Source: Methylotenera sp. (GTDB lineage: Bacteria; Pseudomonadota; Gammaproteobacteria; Burkholderiales; Methylophilaceae). Taken from it: 64,000 bases of DNA. The notes below the pieces were generated by a model. The model did not search any database. It was not told the origin of the DNA and saw only the letters and a program-made list of their open reading frames with translations. Position numbers and translations under genes: made by a program. The stretch lies in NCBI GenBank assembly GCA_009693255.1, contig SHXQ01000004.1, positions 1-64,000 on the forward strand. The letters are read 5' to 3'. Numbering within the stretch: position 1 is the first letter of the stretch; each line of letters opens with the position of its first letter. Positions 63,623 through 64,000 of this stretch are shown piece by piece.

Positions 63623-64000
63623 ATGAATAAGTCCATCTTAGCATCGACGCTACTTGCAGTCCTTACCGGTGTTGCTTCTCCCGCAGCCTTTTCTTATTGT
63701 GGCGGTGCTTTTTGTACCATGAACACTAACTGGGATGTACAAGGTGTTTGGGATAAACCAGGCATTCGCCTTGATTTACGTGCCGAGTTTATTAATCTTG
63801 ATCAACTACGAGCCGGTACTAAAAATGTTAGTCCTGCAGGCCTACTCAATACGCATGATGAAACACGAACATTGAACCGAAATTTTGTAGGCACTCTGGA
63901 TTGGAGTATTAACGATGACTGGGGCGTGACTTTTCGTGCCCCGCTGGTTAATCGGGCTCACAATCACATCCATAATATAAGCGACGGTGCTGGTGGAGTT
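63623..64000 (+). CDS. Exported/outer-membrane protein, truncated by window end
   Basis: MNKSILASTLLAVLTGVASPAAFSYCGGAFCTMNTNWDVQGVWDKPGIRLDLRAEFINLDQLRAGTKN..., open to window end. Confidence 0.75.
   Translation, partial: MNKSILASTLLAVLTGVASPAAFSYCGGAFCTMNTNWDVQGVWDKPGIRLDLRAEFINLDQLRAGTKNVSPAGLLNTHDETRTLNRNFVGTLDWSINDDWGVTFRAPLVNRAHNHIHNISDGAGGV

Overview
The window is a compact chromosomal segment, probably from a betaproteobacterium of the Methylophilaceae/Nitrosomonadales type. That placement is inferred from gene content and order; no search was run. Most of it is core genome: ccmABCDEFGHI cytochrome c maturation, apaH, olsBA-like ornithine-lipid genes, phoBR, ribH-nusB, lpxH, ppiA/ppiB, cysS, argJ, a MutT-ThiE fusion, yacG-zapD-coaE-pilD, ispB, rplU-rpmA-obgE-proB, purEK, rpsT, murJ-ribF-ileS-lspA, and a prrBA/regBA-like system. 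One intact tRNA-Lys(CUU), one tRNA-Arg(CCG) and the 3' end of another tRNA are present. There is no rRNA, CRISPR array or intact mobile element. Items most worth a second look: (1) four 7-mers at exact 11-bp spacing (a Pho-box array) beside a TATAAT upstream of olsBA; (2) a perfect 10-6-10 inverted repeat that spans a near-consensus sigma70 promoter between a divergent ArsR-type repressor and an RND/DUF2892/TolC/SQR-like operon; (3) a membrane protein whose cytoplasmic part looks like the C-terminal domain of the adjacent TetR regulator, without the HTH; (4) a small mer-like metal locus with a predicted outer-membrane barrel, lying between two tRNA 3' ends; (5) decayed remnants of both an HD-GYP and an EAL c-di-GMP phosphodiesterase; (6) a RegR/RegA/PrrA-like box next to prrBA and a divergent OMP gene; (7) a pilD without neighbouring pilBC; (8) a palindrome bracketed by 14-bp direct repeats in the ribF-ileS gap.
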